Assembly (NCBI GenBank): GCA_003427395.1
Contig: BFEA01001053.1
Span: forward strand, 200,562 to 233,245
Direction of reading: 5' to 3'
DNA from: Chara braunii
Taxonomy: Eukaryota; Streptophyta; Charophyceae; Charales; Characeae
DNA: 32,684 nucleotides
The notes under the pieces were generated by a model, which was not told the origin of the DNA, ran no database searches, and worked only from the letters and a program-made list of their open reading frames with translations. Each line of letters begins with the position of its first letter. The stretch's first letter is position 1. Shown in pieces: positions 1-10,461 of this stretch. The position numbers and the translations under genes are program-made.

Positions 1-30
<30 letters not shown>
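1..30. repeat. (CT)n microsatellite at window edge
   Basis: Pure CT dinucleotide repeat that runs off the left edge of the window, so its full length is unknown. A much longer tract of the same motif occurs at 16255-16459. Confidence 0.95.
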
Positions 31-31
<1 letters not shown>

Positions 32-652
32 ACTCCACTACCCTCCTCGACGCTGGACTCCTCCAGCGCTGTGCCTCATTGCCGATGAGCAGCGTAGCTG
101 CAGTCTCGAAATAGCGCAGCAGGGAGTCTCCAGAATAGCGCAAGCGAAGTTCCTGAACCAGCATAACGCTGGATTTCTCCTGGTACCTTCTGTCCACGAA
201 CTGGGCAACGGCCCAGCTTAAGTAGCGCTGGGCCACCTGGGTCCCTACCGGACGTCCAGGCCCTGTCCAGGATTCAGTTTCCTGGTACCTGGCTTTGAAC
301 CGGTCCTGTGCGGACGTACCCGGCCTCAACGTCGGTCTGGGTCCGAACAGGTAGAAATCTGTTCGAAAACAAAAGAAAAGGTTCTAACGTTTTTAGGAGC
401 TCAGCCTCTGGGCCTGAATCTGGCCCTGGTCCTAAAACGTGTACCTGGCCACAAAACGGATAACAGTACAACCGTTAGAAAAACAGCAGCAAATAAATAA
501 ATAAACGAATATAAAAATAATCTAAAGCTGGCGTTTTTCTGATGCAGGCCCAAGTAAAAATGCCATAGGGCCTTCAGGTTGCGGTGACACGACCTGGGGG
601 CCCTATTCCAACCTCGGGTCCCGTGAGGGGCCCGTGTGTAGGCTTTCAGCAT

Positions 653-655
<3 letters not shown>
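31..655. other. Non-coding stretch with AGCGCTG-type boxes
   Basis: No supported gene. The first 200 bases contain repeated AGCGC/GCGCTG boxes (for example 64-71 and 223-230) like those in the candidate LTR at 4625-5757. A short AAAT-type repeat lies near 490-504. Open frames crossing this stretch on both strands only continue into the AC microsatellite and have no protein-like composition. Confidence 0.5.

Positions 656-722
<67 letters not shown>
656..722. repeat. (AC)n microsatellite
   Basis: An uninterrupted AC dinucleotide repeat of about 33 units. Frames through it read as alternating Thr-His or Val-Cys and are not genes. Confidence 0.97.
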
Positions 723-725
<3 letters not shown>

Positions 726-1127
726 AGTTTTATGTATGTTTGTCTTCCTCCATTTGTCTTTCCTAGAGGTTTTTCAAGTAGTTTTTGTGTGCCCAACTGA
801 GCACCCTTACGTAGTGCCAAACGGTCGGTCATTCCTCGTCCGGAGTGCCTACAGCACTCTTAGGGGGGCTGCTTGGTTCCGGATGTTTGTGTTGCCTATG
901 GGTGATGACGGATGATCGTGGGATCGACTCCCTGGTTCAGTGGGTGGTGAGAACCAACAGTCTGCGGGGTTCACCCGTGATGTGAGTAGGTGATGTGCTT
1001 CTTTGCTCTGTGTTGGATATGTGGACTGCCTCGTCTGCGTTCCGCCGCGGCCTTGCTGCCCGTTACGCTTGCTTCGCAGGTCGTTCTTGCCAAGCTGCTG
1101 TCTTCGCTGTGTGGTGGGGCGATGTTG
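723..1127. other. Non-coding stretch between AC repeat and degenerate 85-bp repeats
   Basis: No gene, RNA or mobile-element signature was recognised. Composition changes gradually to the CTTG/TTGCC-rich sequence that forms the following repeat. Confidence 0.4.
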
Positions 1128-1382
1128 TTGGTGTTGCCTTGCGCTTCACTGCTCTGCTGCCTTGCTGCCCTTCTGCTGGCCGTGCCTTCCATGTCTTCTG
1201 CTTGCACACCTCGTAGTTTGGTTGCCTTGTGCTTCACCCCATGGTTGCTGTGCTACTCGACCGCTAGCCCTGTCGTCCCCTGCTGTGTGGTTGCCTTGTT
1301 GGTGTTGCCTTGTGCTTCACGACGTGGTTGCAGCACTGCTTGTCCTGCGCGCCGTGTCGTTCTTGCAGTCGTTTTTGGTGTT
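1128..1382. repeat. Degenerate ~85-bp tandem repeat (3 units)
   Basis: The phrase TTGCCTTGYGCTTCAC recurs at about 1135, 1218 and 1306 with similar flanks, giving three diverged units about 84-87 bp apart. The several overlapping plus-strand open frames here (Leu/Cys/Ala-rich) arise from this repeat and do not look like proteins. Confidence 0.6.
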
Positions 1383-1658
1383 GTGCGGCCGTTTTGCCTC
1401 TACTGCATTGCCTGGTTGCTGCCCACTTCTATGTTCCGCTTGGGGATAGTCTGCCTTCAACATGGGTCAAAGGGGTTATGACCCAAACCATCAAATACGG
1501 AGGGTTCAGTCTCCTGATGAGTTGGTGCAACTCCCACGAAACAATCTATCATCAGCCTTTACTCTTTTAGTCTTTGGCTTTTTCTATATCTGTATTTTTT
1601 CGGGTGCTGCTTTTGCCTTGTCGTTGTTTGTCTTGCTGTCGTTTCCCTCGCTTCCTTA
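1383..1658. other. Non-coding stretch
   Basis: No supported gene. Open frames crossing it continue into the pyrimidine-rich repeats on both sides and have biased Leu/Ser/Cys composition. Confidence 0.35.
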
Positions 1659-1860
1659 TGCTGTTTGCCTGCCAATCTGCCTACCCCATGCCTTTCAACC
1701 ACTGTGCTTTGTTACTTTGTGTTGTTTGCCTGCCTCCCCGCCTCCCCTATGCCCTCCAGCCTATGCGCTTTGCTGCCTCGTGCTGTTGCCTTGCTGCGTG
1801 CTGTTTATCTGCCCACCCGCCTCCCCCATGCCCTCCAGCCTATGTCTGTTGTTGCATGAT
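1659..1860. repeat. Degenerate pyrimidine-rich tandem repeat
   Basis: Units starting TGYTGTTTGCCTGCC begin at 1659, 1720 and 1799. Two of them share the phrase ATGCCCTCCAGCCTATG. Spacing is uneven (61 and 79 bp), so the array has suffered deletions. Confidence 0.65.
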
Positions 1861-2093
1861 GCCTATGTCTTGCCTTGTGCCTTTTGTCTGCCTCTTCCTT
1901 CGCTGCCTGCCCTCCTTGGTTGTTTCTACTCCAACGGTTCAACTGCCGGCGTTCAGTCCATTTAGAGTTATGCGAGAATTGTCTTCAAGTTTTGTAGTGC
2001 ATGGGTCTCTCCTGGGTGGTCGCCAGACGGAGTACACTTGTTGTGTACTGGAGCTATGTCAAAGTGTGTTTAGCACTGTTTACATATACAGCA

Positions 2094-2094
<1 letters not shown>

Positions 2095-2169
<75 letters not shown>

Positions 2170-2182
2170 GCACATGCACAAG

Positions 2183-2211
<29 letters not shown>
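2095..2211. repeat. (AC)n microsatellite, two blocks
   Basis: A CA repeat at 2095-2167, an interrupted stretch (TCGCACATGCACAAGCAT), then a second AC block at 2186-2211. The interruption suggests point mutation of a longer single tract. Confidence 0.95.
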
Positions 2212-2214
<3 letters not shown>

Positions 2215-3016
2215 GCCATTTACCTCGTTGACTTATCTACTACCAGCAGCTTGAAAGAGAAATAGTGATTGTCGGTGGATGTATGGAAACTGTCACAAAT
2301 TGAGAAGTCCAAAGTCCAGAGAGAGCAAACATAGGGCAAAGGTCAGAACTCGACTTATTTTCATTGTTCGCTTTCCTGAGCACATTGTCATGAGAGATCT
2401 ATCTTGAAATCAGGAATCTCAATCTATCTATCTGTCTATCTAAACTACTCTGTTGCGTAAAATTATAATGCATTCTGGCGGAATGCTGACAAGTCAACAA
2501 CACATTTGTCAAGATTTCAACAAACTGTTGCTAACAACAGCACATTTACTGCCGTCTTCTGCAGCAGGAATCCGGACTCTGCTGTTATAAGTGAACTTTG
2601 AAACTCGTTATCCATCTCTAATAAACAATTCGTGTTTTTCTCAGCAGGAAAACTTCAATAGCCCATCCCATAAGCGGGTTCACAGAAAATAAAAAAAAAG
2701 AGAAAAAGGGTTCTTCAGTGAATCTTTACAAATCTGGGGGTTGTCATCAATGGCCAGTGGATAGGTCATTGGGAAGACTGAAATCAGCGAAATCACCAAG
2801 ATGGTCTTTTCCTTCTTTGTTTTGTCTTTTTTTTCCTTCTTTTTTTCCTTTTTTTTTCCCTTGTTAAAAAGCTAGTGCAGAGCAGAAGGCCCTCGACCAA
2901 ACTGGAATTGGGGGAGTGCCGCCACTGCAAAGGCCGGTGCCCGGTTGTAACTGTCTGCACCCACCCAAAGTGAAGGCAGGCACTGGAAAATCAACGAGGC
3001 CTGAGCAAAGGGTCAT
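2212..3016. other. Non-coding AT-rich stretch with simple repeats
   Basis: No ORF or RNA gene is supported. It holds an (ATCT)n stretch at 2422-2442, an A-rich tract near 2687-2707 and a T-rich tract at 2818-2862. Sequence after 2870 becomes GC-richer. Confidence 0.5.
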
Positions 3017-3457
3017 TTAGGGCTGAAAGGGGCTCGTGGGTTGTTGAACCTGCAGCATCTTTGAACTACCAGGTAGGCCCGACAGTTGAAAGATGTTGGA
3101 GGTTGAGCCCAGATGCTGAGGGCCTGGACCCTTACAGTCCCCAGGCAGATTCTGGAAGGGCCCAGGGGTGCAGCTACTGGGACAGAGACCATTCAGTCCT
3201 GAAGCTGTCTTGCCCGGCACGAGTCCGCACAAAAGGAAGTGCAGCCAGGCACTTCCCCATTCATGCTCCTGGCCTGCTGGCGACAGTGCTGCTGGAGCAC
3301 TGGGTGAATAGCGAGAGCTGCTGGGCCAGCTTGGCTCAGCGGCGGCCATAGCCAGGCCGCTGTCTGTGTAAGCCGGAAGGGGGTGGTGCGGTGGTCCTTG
3401 GCAGAGGGCGCTATGGTGTAGAAAAGGTTGATGGGCGATGGAAGAGTGTGTGCTTAC
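3017..3457. other. GC-richer stretch, no gene recognised
   Basis: Open frames exist on both strands at 3017-3351, but they are antisense to each other and neither shows a known motif. If the exon candidate at 3458-3525 is real, this stretch would be its minus-strand downstream intron or neighbouring exons. Confidence 0.3.
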
Positions 3458-3525
3458 CTGGTGATGACCAGGTTGGTCCAGCAGAGGTCTTCATTCGCCA
3501 TCTGGCAGCTGCACTTCATGAAGAC
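3458..3525 (-). other. Possible minus-strand exon (68 nt)
   Basis: On the minus strand a short open segment is bounded by an acceptor-like CAG and a consensus donor (CAG followed by GTAAGC). It would encode about 23 residues, Cys-rich, including MKCSCQMANEDLCWTNLVIT. The composition looks like a real protein and differs from surrounding low-complexity frames, but I do not recognise the family and see no clear partner exons. The upstream pyrimidine tract is weak. It may be an exon of a host gene, a relic captured by a transposon, or chance. Confidence 0.25.
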
Positions 3526-3775
3526 CTGTTGACGTCATTTGAGGCTAGTTGTAGCATCCTAGGGGCTCCTGCACAGGCCCTTCAGGCCCAACATTTTCCT
3601 TCTCGGCCTCCAGGCTGCACAGCCCCTTTGGCTGGGCGACTTCATAGGCCGTGGCCACATTTGAGGCCCAGGTTCATATTTTTTGTCCCATTCACTTTTC
3701 TTTTATTTAGCATTTATTTGTTACTTTTGCCGAGTAGTCCAAACAGCCCAAAACCTACTGTCCGCATATCCCGAT
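3526..3775. other. Stretch without recognised features
   Basis: No convincing gene or repeat was seen. The plus-strand frame crossing it is Leu/Phe-rich near 3680-3730 because the DNA there is T-rich. Confidence 0.3.
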
Positions 3776-3957
3776 ACATTGCTTGCATTTTGACCCTCAT
3801 GAATGGTTTTGGATTAAGAAAAATTGTGATAGGCTAGAACTTCGGAAAAACACTACCAAGCAGGGCACATTGCTTGCATTTTGACCCTGATGAATGGTTT
3901 TGGATCAAGGAAAATAGTGATAGACTAGAACTTTGGAGCTACACTACCAAGCAGGGC
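3776..3957. repeat. 91-bp tandem duplication (2 copies)
   Basis: Two head-to-tail copies start at 3776 and 3867. Both begin ACATTGCTTGCATTTTGACC and end near ACACTACCAAGCAGGGC. They differ at only a few positions, so the duplication is fairly recent. The length equals the minisatellite monomer of 13501-15060, but I see no convincing sequence identity to it. Confidence 0.85.
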
Positions 3958-4020
3958 TATCGGTCACAATGAGACCAATGAGCTAACTTTCGGTCTGAAG
4001 TTAACCAAAGATAGCAACAA

Positions 4021-4209
4021 GTGCTGATTCCGACGCCTGCTACTAAACCAGCAATTAACTGGAAACAGATTAAACAATCTAAGCCTACTCAAATCAGGAG
4101 CTTCAGAGGCAAATGGCCCATCGATGATTACCTACAAACAAATGGGTTTATGACAGCACATCAAGAGAAAAGAGACGAACAATTTCTAAATTATGCAAGT
4201 ACTGTTTGA
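4021..4209 (+). other. Short ORF, unrecognised (62 codons)
   Basis: An open frame with fairly balanced, Lys/Gln/Asn-containing composition (includes FRGKWPIDDYLQTNGFM). The codon at 4021 is GTG-like context rather than a clear ATG start, and nothing nearby supports expression. It could be a fragment of a retroelement ORF or chance. No family was recognised. Confidence 0.2.
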
Positions 4210-4624
4210 CACCTCGCCAGCGAGAATGATGGAAGAAAATCTAAAGCATGTCCTTTAGCTCTGTCCTCTGGCAGTAGAATTCTGGCAGTGGTGGGATGCC
4301 TTCTGGTTGCACACAACAGGAAGGAAGCTAAGACGGTCCCAAGGAGTAATCCTATTGGACCCGATGCTGCAATCAGAAGGATCTCTCTTTCATAAAAGCA
4401 TAAGTAAGGTAGCTATCCCCCTAATTTTGTGGCTTAACTGGAAGAGCAGGTGCTCAATGGACAGATGTAATGAAGCCTGCAGATTCTCAGTGGGCTGTAC
4501 ATTGGGCCGAGGGCGAAGCTCGGGGCTTGCCTTGGTCTGGTCGCGTCTTAGGTTAGATTCGGAATTTTGTTTGCTGCTGGGTACTAACCGCGATATCAGC
4601 CTGTGGGGAAATTCGTGAGGGACA
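4210..4624. other. Stretch upstream of candidate LTR, no gene seen
   Basis: One open frame at 4307-4618 lacks recognisable motifs and is probably chance. This stretch is probably the DNA flanking the element that begins near 4625. Confidence 0.3.
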
Positions 4625-5757
4625 TGTCTGTAAATTTGGGAAAATTACAGGCCCGCACTAACCTGATTTCCCTGTAGTCCCCCTACTGCCAATAGCAGGC
4701 CCGGGCTACCACTAGGACGGACAGGCCCTAAAGGCCTATGCCAATAGACGGTCCTATAGCCTATAGCCGGGTAGGGAGAGGCCCTAGAGGCCGAAACTGA
4801 AACAGTACCGGTCAGTCCAGCCAGTCCGGTTTAGGTCTAGGGTAGGGTAGTGTAGTTCTATTAATAGGTTGTAGGAATCGGTTCAGGGCTTTTGGCAGTT
4901 GGTACCGTCTACGTCGCTGCTGTGCAACACATGAACTGGAGGTGGTGACAGCTTTAGCGTTGGAGAAGACGGACGTAGCCAGACCTGCGAAGTGTCGGCC
5001 GTAGCTGGGACCTGCGCTGTTCGCTGACAGCATGTGGGGCTGTTCAGAGGTCTGGCCTCTTTGGAGTCTGCTGTGGCACGAGAAGTTGGTGCCCTGCTGA
5101 ACCCTCCTCAGGAGTAGGGTGACAGGGTTTGTGGCGCTGCAGCCATCGCTGCAGCTATCTTCCTCAGAGCTCATCTTTGTCAGGAGAGGTGGCGCTGCTA
5201 CAGACTTCCACTCGGGAAGTCCTCTGCCACTTCATCATCATCAGATACTGTCGCGCTGGTCTTCTTCTTAATCCTCTGAGAGGCGCTGGACCTCAAAGGC
5301 CTGTTTCAAGGTGGCGCTTCCCTATGGAGGCAGTACATGGGTGGCGCTGATGTTTCAGGGACTCAAGGGTAGTTATAGTGGTTACTCAGGGTTGGGGAGT
5401 GAAGCGCTGCTCATCTCTGAGCAGCGCACCATGGTTCTGGGGTCATTTTGACATTTCAAGACTCTGAGTTTAATAAACAGTGTGAATACTGTGTGTAGAC
5501 GATCATTGCTTCATTGTCTCCTGGATGTGATCTACTCGGCTTTCCTTTGTGACTGGTTGTGAGGATTTTGTGGAGCGAATTGCACTTTCAGTGTTATCTA
5601 TCATATCGCATGGTCAAGTCTTCCGCTATGTTCATTTCTCCCTGTGAGGTGTGATACTCCCATCCTCTCCCCTTCCTTCTGTGTATGTATGGGCATACCT
5701 GGAAGTCTATGTGAGCGAGTGTTGGTCTTATGACAACAAACAACCAGGTTCACAACA
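4625..5757 (+). repeat. Candidate 5' LTR of element 1
   Basis: The right end is well supported: ...CACAACA stops two bases before the primer binding site. The left end is a guess at TGTCTGTAAATTTGGG (4625), chosen because LTRs usually run TG...CA and the length of about 1.1 kb is typical. The LTR contains at least six GCGCTG boxes between 5132 and 5427. Without a 3' LTR the left boundary cannot be confirmed. Confidence 0.45.
5472..5477 (+). promoter_or_regulatory. Possible polyadenylation signal in LTR
   Basis: AATAAA lies in TTTAATAAACAGTGTG, about 280 bases before the LTR end and followed by a TG-rich stretch. The placement suits the end of an LTR R region. A hexamer alone is weak evidence. 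Confidence 0.3.
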
Positions 5758-5759
5758 GT

Positions 5760-5771
5760 TGGTATCAGAGC
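5760..5771 (+). promoter_or_regulatory. Primer binding site for initiator tRNA-Met
   Basis: TGGTATCAGAGC is the exact complement of the 3' end of plant initiator tRNA-Met and is the commonest primer site of plant LTR retrotransposons. It fixes element orientation (+) and places the 5' LTR end at about 5757. Reverse transcription of the element RNA would begin here. Confidence 0.9.
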
Positions 5772-7278
5772 GATTGGATCGAGACAGTGAAGCGATTGAT
5801 GAGTTGGAGCAACCATCATCATTTGGTGAGATTCTGGAGTTGAACTTCATGGTGATTTGTCATCTTCAGGGTTGGCGACAGTAAGGGTGGTGGTGGTGAG
5901 TGTGTGGCGAGAGGTATTGGATAGAGGGTGACACACTCCTGCTTAGGGTTGTGCAAGAGTGAGTGGCGATTGATGCTCAAAGGCCTGGGAGGCTCTGAGG
6001 AGGCTATTTCTAGCCTGGCGGCTCATCTAAGAACTGATGATTGGCAAGGAGGTGACCCCAGGGTGTTGCGAATTTGGAATTGGGTCATGATCCCCAATTT
6101 CCAAGCAGCGCAGTACAGGTTGGAGCAGCGCTGCACTGAGTGTCTCAGTTATTGGCATTTGGGAGTGCAAATTCACTGAATCTGTCAGTTGAGGGTGAAG
6201 CGCCACAGGAAGATCTACAGGATCACCAAGTTTCAGAGGTTTTCGTACGTGGGAACACTGGGTATAGTCAGGAGAAGAAACTAGCGAGATGGGTCTCAGG
6301 AGACAACCATAGCCAGGGTTTCACTCATCCTCTTCAGAGATATTCCTGAAGTAAGTGTGTTCCTTGGTCTGCTCTGTGTGGCGATTCTGGGGCTATTTTT
6401 AGATTAGCGAAAAATGGTCTGTCAGTCATTAGACAGTTGGAAATCGAAATTCAGACTGTGAGACAGCCATAGCCAACTTCCCCTACCTATCGTCTTTGAC
6501 TTCTACTAACCCTGTTTGACCTTCTCTCTAACTCAGCTTTCATTTGTGACTGCTTTATAGTGTTGCGATTCATACTGTACTGTGAATTGGATTGTTAAGG
6601 GTTTTGTTTTCAGTGATAATGGAAATTTGAATTATGCGTTGTCATAGCTGGAGCTTGGTAGGGCTAGGGTTAGTCATAACTTCCGTTTTGTCCGTCAGAA
6701 TTCAATTATGTTAGTCCCTAGTAAATTGCAATTCAGTTTCCAGTCTGTGTCTGAAATCGCATAGTCAGATTTTATGATTTGAGTCAGTTACAGTGCAATC
6801 TGTACTTCGCCATACCCTGGTATGGCATACAGGATCATCTAGTGGTGAGGTCAGTAGGGTAGGTCCAAAAATAACATACCCGGTAAATCGTTACATCTTG
6901 GTTGTTTGTAGTTACCTATCTGCCAGACTGTCACTAATAGTCACTCTGTCTAATTACGGTCTGCTACTAATCAATCCGGGATTGCATCCTGAAAGTAATT
7001 AATATAGGATTTGTAGTGATTGCATGCAATTGATGTGTCAGGGCAGTGAATGGAAAATCGTGAAAGTGATTTTTGTTGAGTTGACTCTAAACTGACCCTG
7101 ACCCTCAAGCGGTCTGCAGAGACTGAGCACTTGCATGCTCATACTAGCCAACTTCTTGTCTCAGTCAGGTGACAACAATTGGGCAAGTACTGCAGAGAAC
7201 ACCCAATTCCTGTTACTTTCATTCTGTCTTCTGTTTGTTTGTTCAATTTTATTTTATCTATATTGTGGGAAAATAAAG
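5772..7278 (+). other. Untranslated leader of element 1
   Basis: About 1.5 kb between primer binding site and gag with no conserved reading frame. It contains AGCGC/GCGCTG boxes near 6107 and 6124-6132. Short open frames here look random. Leaders of this length usually hold packaging and dimerisation signals, but none is identifiable by eye. Confidence 0.5.
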
Positions 7279-8800
7279 ATGGTTGCCGCAGAGAAGGGTG
7301 AAGTTTTTGAGGTGAACCCTCAACTTCCTGTTGACCCTTTAGAGGCTGAACTGCTTGCCGAGGAGGAGAAACTTCGGAAACAAGCACAGGCAGTTGAGGC
7401 TCTGAAGGCTGAGTTGAAGAGAAAAGATGAAGCAGCTCAGAAGGAGGCCAGGCGAAAACTTCTTGTGGCAAACATAGAAAAGATCAGGGTGAGTGGAACC
7501 TCCAGTCAGTACAATAAGGACATGGCAGAGTTCATCCTCTTGCAAGATGACATTCACCGAGATGAGAGGATTACCAGGTTGGAAAGCAGTCACTCAACTT
7601 TTTCTAAAAAGTTGGATGACATCTCTTCCAAACTGGATCAGATTTTCACTCATCTGCAGATTTCGACCACCCTTACTGTTCCTCCATCTCTTGGGGCCTC
7701 TCAAGCAAGACCCTAGCAACCCCCACAACCCAGACCCACATCCCCTCCTTCTACACCCAAGTCAACAACCGCCTCACAACCCTCAACTCCATTTGATATG
7801 CAGCGGCCCAAGCTGACCCCTCCACCCATGTTCTCTGGCGAGGACCCAAAGGTGGATGTAGCAGATTGGGTCACTGCACAACGAACCTACCGGAGTGGGT
7901 TCAAATGTGTAGAGGATGTGAAGGTGAGTGTCATCCTTGCTCGCCTAGAGAGGACTGTACTGAAATGGGCCACCTCTGCCTCCAGCAAGCAAGGGATGGA
8001 GATTTCTGATTGGGCGCAGAGGCTGGGGGTGGCTGGTTTTCTGCAAGCACTGCAAGACCGGTTTGTAGACAAGGAGCAAGCCAGAAAAACAATAGATAAA
8101 ATTATGCGCCTGGACCAGAAAACGTTTTGATGGCTCCTTATCAAATTGTATTCCACCTTTGAGAGTCTTACATCGACTCCTATGCTGGAGATGAGTGAGC
8201 AAGATCTGCTCATTCATTTCCTAAGGGCAGCGCCTGAGCAATACCAACTTGCTCTATTCTCTCAGGGCCACAAGGATTGGCTGTCCTTTGGCAGAGTAGC
8301 CTTGGATTTGGAGTCCAAACTCCATGTCGAGGAAGCACCTTCTGAAGGAAGGAAGGGACCCTCCTCAAAGGGGTGTAGAAGGACGAAGTGTGTTCTGTTT
8401 GCTACAACTTTGAATTTTGATGATGATGCAGCATCCCAGGGTGGGACCCCTCCATCTGGGACTGCCTCTTGTTCCGCTGCAGATCCTGTCGTTCTTGCCT
8501 TGGTTGATGCTTTGATGGGACTGACGAAGGGCAAAGCCCCAGCCCAAAAAGCACCAACCAGCAGTAAGGGGAAGCGAAAGGGACGTGCCTCTTCCCCTAC
8601 AACCCAGAGAGTGTAATTGCCACATGACGTCCGTTGGCCAGCTGACCCCATTGATCCTTCCACCTTCCCCTCGCATGCACTCAAGATCGAGGAGGGAGTT
8701 TGGAGGAAGCGGAAGGACAAGGGAGTCTGCCTGAGATGCGAGGGGACCACTTCCTCAAGGATTGTCCTAGTATGCCTCGCAAGCCTTCAGGCTTGAACTA
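7279..8800 (+). pseudogene. gag: Gag of element 1 (broken)
   Basis: Structural polyprotein that would form the virus-like particle. The chosen start is the ATG at 7279 (AAAGATGG context); an upstream in-frame ATG at 7135 would add a leader-like hydrophobic segment. Residues about 15-70 are a charged coiled coil (EAELLAEEEKLRKQAQAVEA), followed by a second helical segment and a Pro/Gln-rich linker. The capsid-like region starts near 7798 (PPPMFSGEDPKVDVADW) and continues past 8146. A CX2C...H...C zinc knuckle lies at 8728-8765 but its halves are in different frames. The frame is otherwise continuous, with in-frame TAG at 7714, TGA at 8128 and TAA at 8614. The TAG sits in a Gln/Pro run and could be a mutated CAG; the TGA could be a mutated CGA. 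Confidence 0.8.
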
Positions 8801-9650
8801 GAGAGGAGAGAGGTGGAGTCTGCAGCTCCTTCCACCTGTGCTGATTCATCGTATGATGAAGTTGAATCTTCACCCTCTCTAGTTGGTTCATTTAGGAGTT
8901 GCAGCATCAGGGTCCTTCACGTACGAGGACAGTGATTTGTAGCAGATAAGGGTTGCAACCCCTTTTACTTGTGACTGGACTTCTCTGAGGAGACGTTTCC
9001 TACTTCCTTGGACAAGTGTATTTGTGATGCGCTGTCAGAATTTGAAGACTCAAATTTTGGTCATACTCAACGTCCTGACCAGGGTTAGTTGTTGATTTGG
9101 CAAAGTTTTCCTCTTCTTGACGTTGAGTGGTGTGAGCCATTGATCCAGGCTTTCAACATCTTGCCCCTGACTCCTTTGTCTCTGAGATAAGTTGAGTCCC
9201 AGCATAACTGTCACTGACAGCCGGGGTGTTTATATCTTCATGCTCCGCCATGTTGAGGTTGCTTGTTTTACTCGCAATCTCTTACTGCAGTCCTTCAACC
9301 TAGAACGATAATTGAGGTTGAGAGCTATGAGCTCCACTATACCACTCTACCGATCGACTGCACTTGGTTCCATGTCTGCTAGGGGTGAATACCCGGACCG
9401 ACGACTATAGCTCAACGTGTAGGTAGCTCAGCTTCTCAGCATGGTCGATTGCACTATACTTGGGTGCCAAATCTTACTGTAGTCATTTGACGACATCGAG
9501 ACCGACTGACACTCTGAGTTCTCCTTCTCCTGACATCACTGTTTACAATGCTGGTCACGAGTATAGGAGACCGGTGGCAGGACTGGTGAGTCCCGAATAA
9601 CTTCCCATCACTCGAGAGACTGAATATAGACGAATTGTGCACGACAGAGA
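8801..9650. other. Probable decayed retroelement sequence
   Basis: No frame stays open and no protease or RT motif is readable. Position directly after gag suggests decayed pro/pol, but this is inferred only from location. A phrase near 9350-9380 (CGATCGACTGCACTTGG) is loosely repeated near 9446-9466 (GGTCGATTGCACTATACTTGG). Confidence 0.3.
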
Positions 9651-10139
9651 AATCTGGAGTGAGGAGGCAGGAGAGAGAAAAGACAAAGGATTAGGCCATA
9701 GGAGGGAGTCATGCCCGGGGGTGAGGACCACGGGAGGAGAAAACCAGCGACGGCAAGAGAATAAGTGCAAGAACGAGGGCACATAGAACATAGCAGGAGG
9801 TCGGGAGGGCCGTTGGAACTCAACAAGACTAAGGCCAAAGCACCCCTGAACCAGCAAACGCAGCACGGCAACGACAAGAGAGTGAGGAAGTTGAGAGACG
9901 AACGACTTCGGAGGCCATAGGGAGCTAGAGAATAAGGGGCCCAACATGGGGGCCGCCTACGGGAGCCTCGGGTTGGAGGCCCCGCGACAGAAGGCACCGA
10001 CGCGCGCAAGGCGCAAGAAAGACAGGGGAGAGGGGTCACTGTGGGGCGGCAAAGCGCCCAAGGGACGTGGGACACCTTGGGGAAAGGCACCCAAGGCCAC
10101 ATGGGACTAAGTAAAAATAATGGCATCTAGGGCAAAATG

Positions 10140-10399
10140 TGTCGGGGACCACCAGCGGGACTAAGTGTCGGGGCCCACCAGCGGGACTAAGTGTCGGGGC
10201 CCACCGACGGGACTAAGTGTCGGGGACCACCGACGGGACTAAGTGTCGGGGACCACCGACGGGACTAAGTGTCGGGGACCACCGGCGGGACTAAGTGTCA
10301 AGGACCACCGACGGGACTAAGTGTCGGGAACCACCGACGAGACTAAGTGTCGGGGACCACCGGCGGAACTAAGTATTGGGGACCATCGACGGGACGAAT
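10140..10399 (+). repeat. 26-bp minisatellite, 10 units
   Basis: Ten head-to-tail units of exactly 26 bp, each TGTCGGGGACCACC then RRCGGGACTAAG. Units 4 and 5 are identical; units 1-3 vary at the centre (CAGC versus CGAC) and unit 10 is the most diverged. No spacers, so this is not a CRISPR array. Scattered fragments (GTCGGGGACCAAG, CCGACGGGAC) recur near 11739-11817. Confidence 0.93.
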
Positions 10400-10461
10400 G
10401 GCGGGGACATGTGAAAGTCTCAATAAGAAATGGCGGCACCGCATGAGGGAAAATAATAAAG

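Larger units (their letters stand above)
4625..8800 (+). mobile_element. Decayed 5' part of a Ty3/gypsy-type LTR retroelement (element 1)
   Basis: Order seen: candidate 5' LTR, 2-base spacer, perfect plant tRNA-iMet primer binding site, 1.5-kb leader, gag with coiled coil, capsid-like region and broken zinc knuckle. No protease, RT or integrase signature follows, and no second LTR copy was found, so the 3' part is lost, too decayed to read, or interrupted by the purine-rich repeat DNA that starts near 9650. Gag is cut by TAG (7714), TGA (8128), TAA (8614) and a frameshift at the knuckle, so the copy is dead. Confidence 0.75.

Noticed and set aside
401-915. Open frames of 60-143 codons across the AC repeat
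   Set aside because: They consist largely of Thr-His or Cys-Val microsatellite translation on both strands, with no protein motifs.
990-1965. Several overlapping Leu/Cys-rich plus-strand frames up to 167 codons
   Set aside because: Three overlapping frames are open at once because the DNA is a pyrimidine-rich degenerate repeat. No frame is favoured.
9555-10126. Two overlapping minus-strand frames (130 and 172 codons)
   Set aside because: Ser/Pro/Leu/Phe-rich by-products of the purine-rich plus strand, with no motif; they overlap each other in different frames.
10140-10399. CRISPR-like or transposon subterminal array
   Set aside because: Units are contiguous without spacers and the context is eukaryotic. 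A loose likeness of GGGACTAAG to grass MITE text (GGGACTAAA) is too short to mean relatedness.
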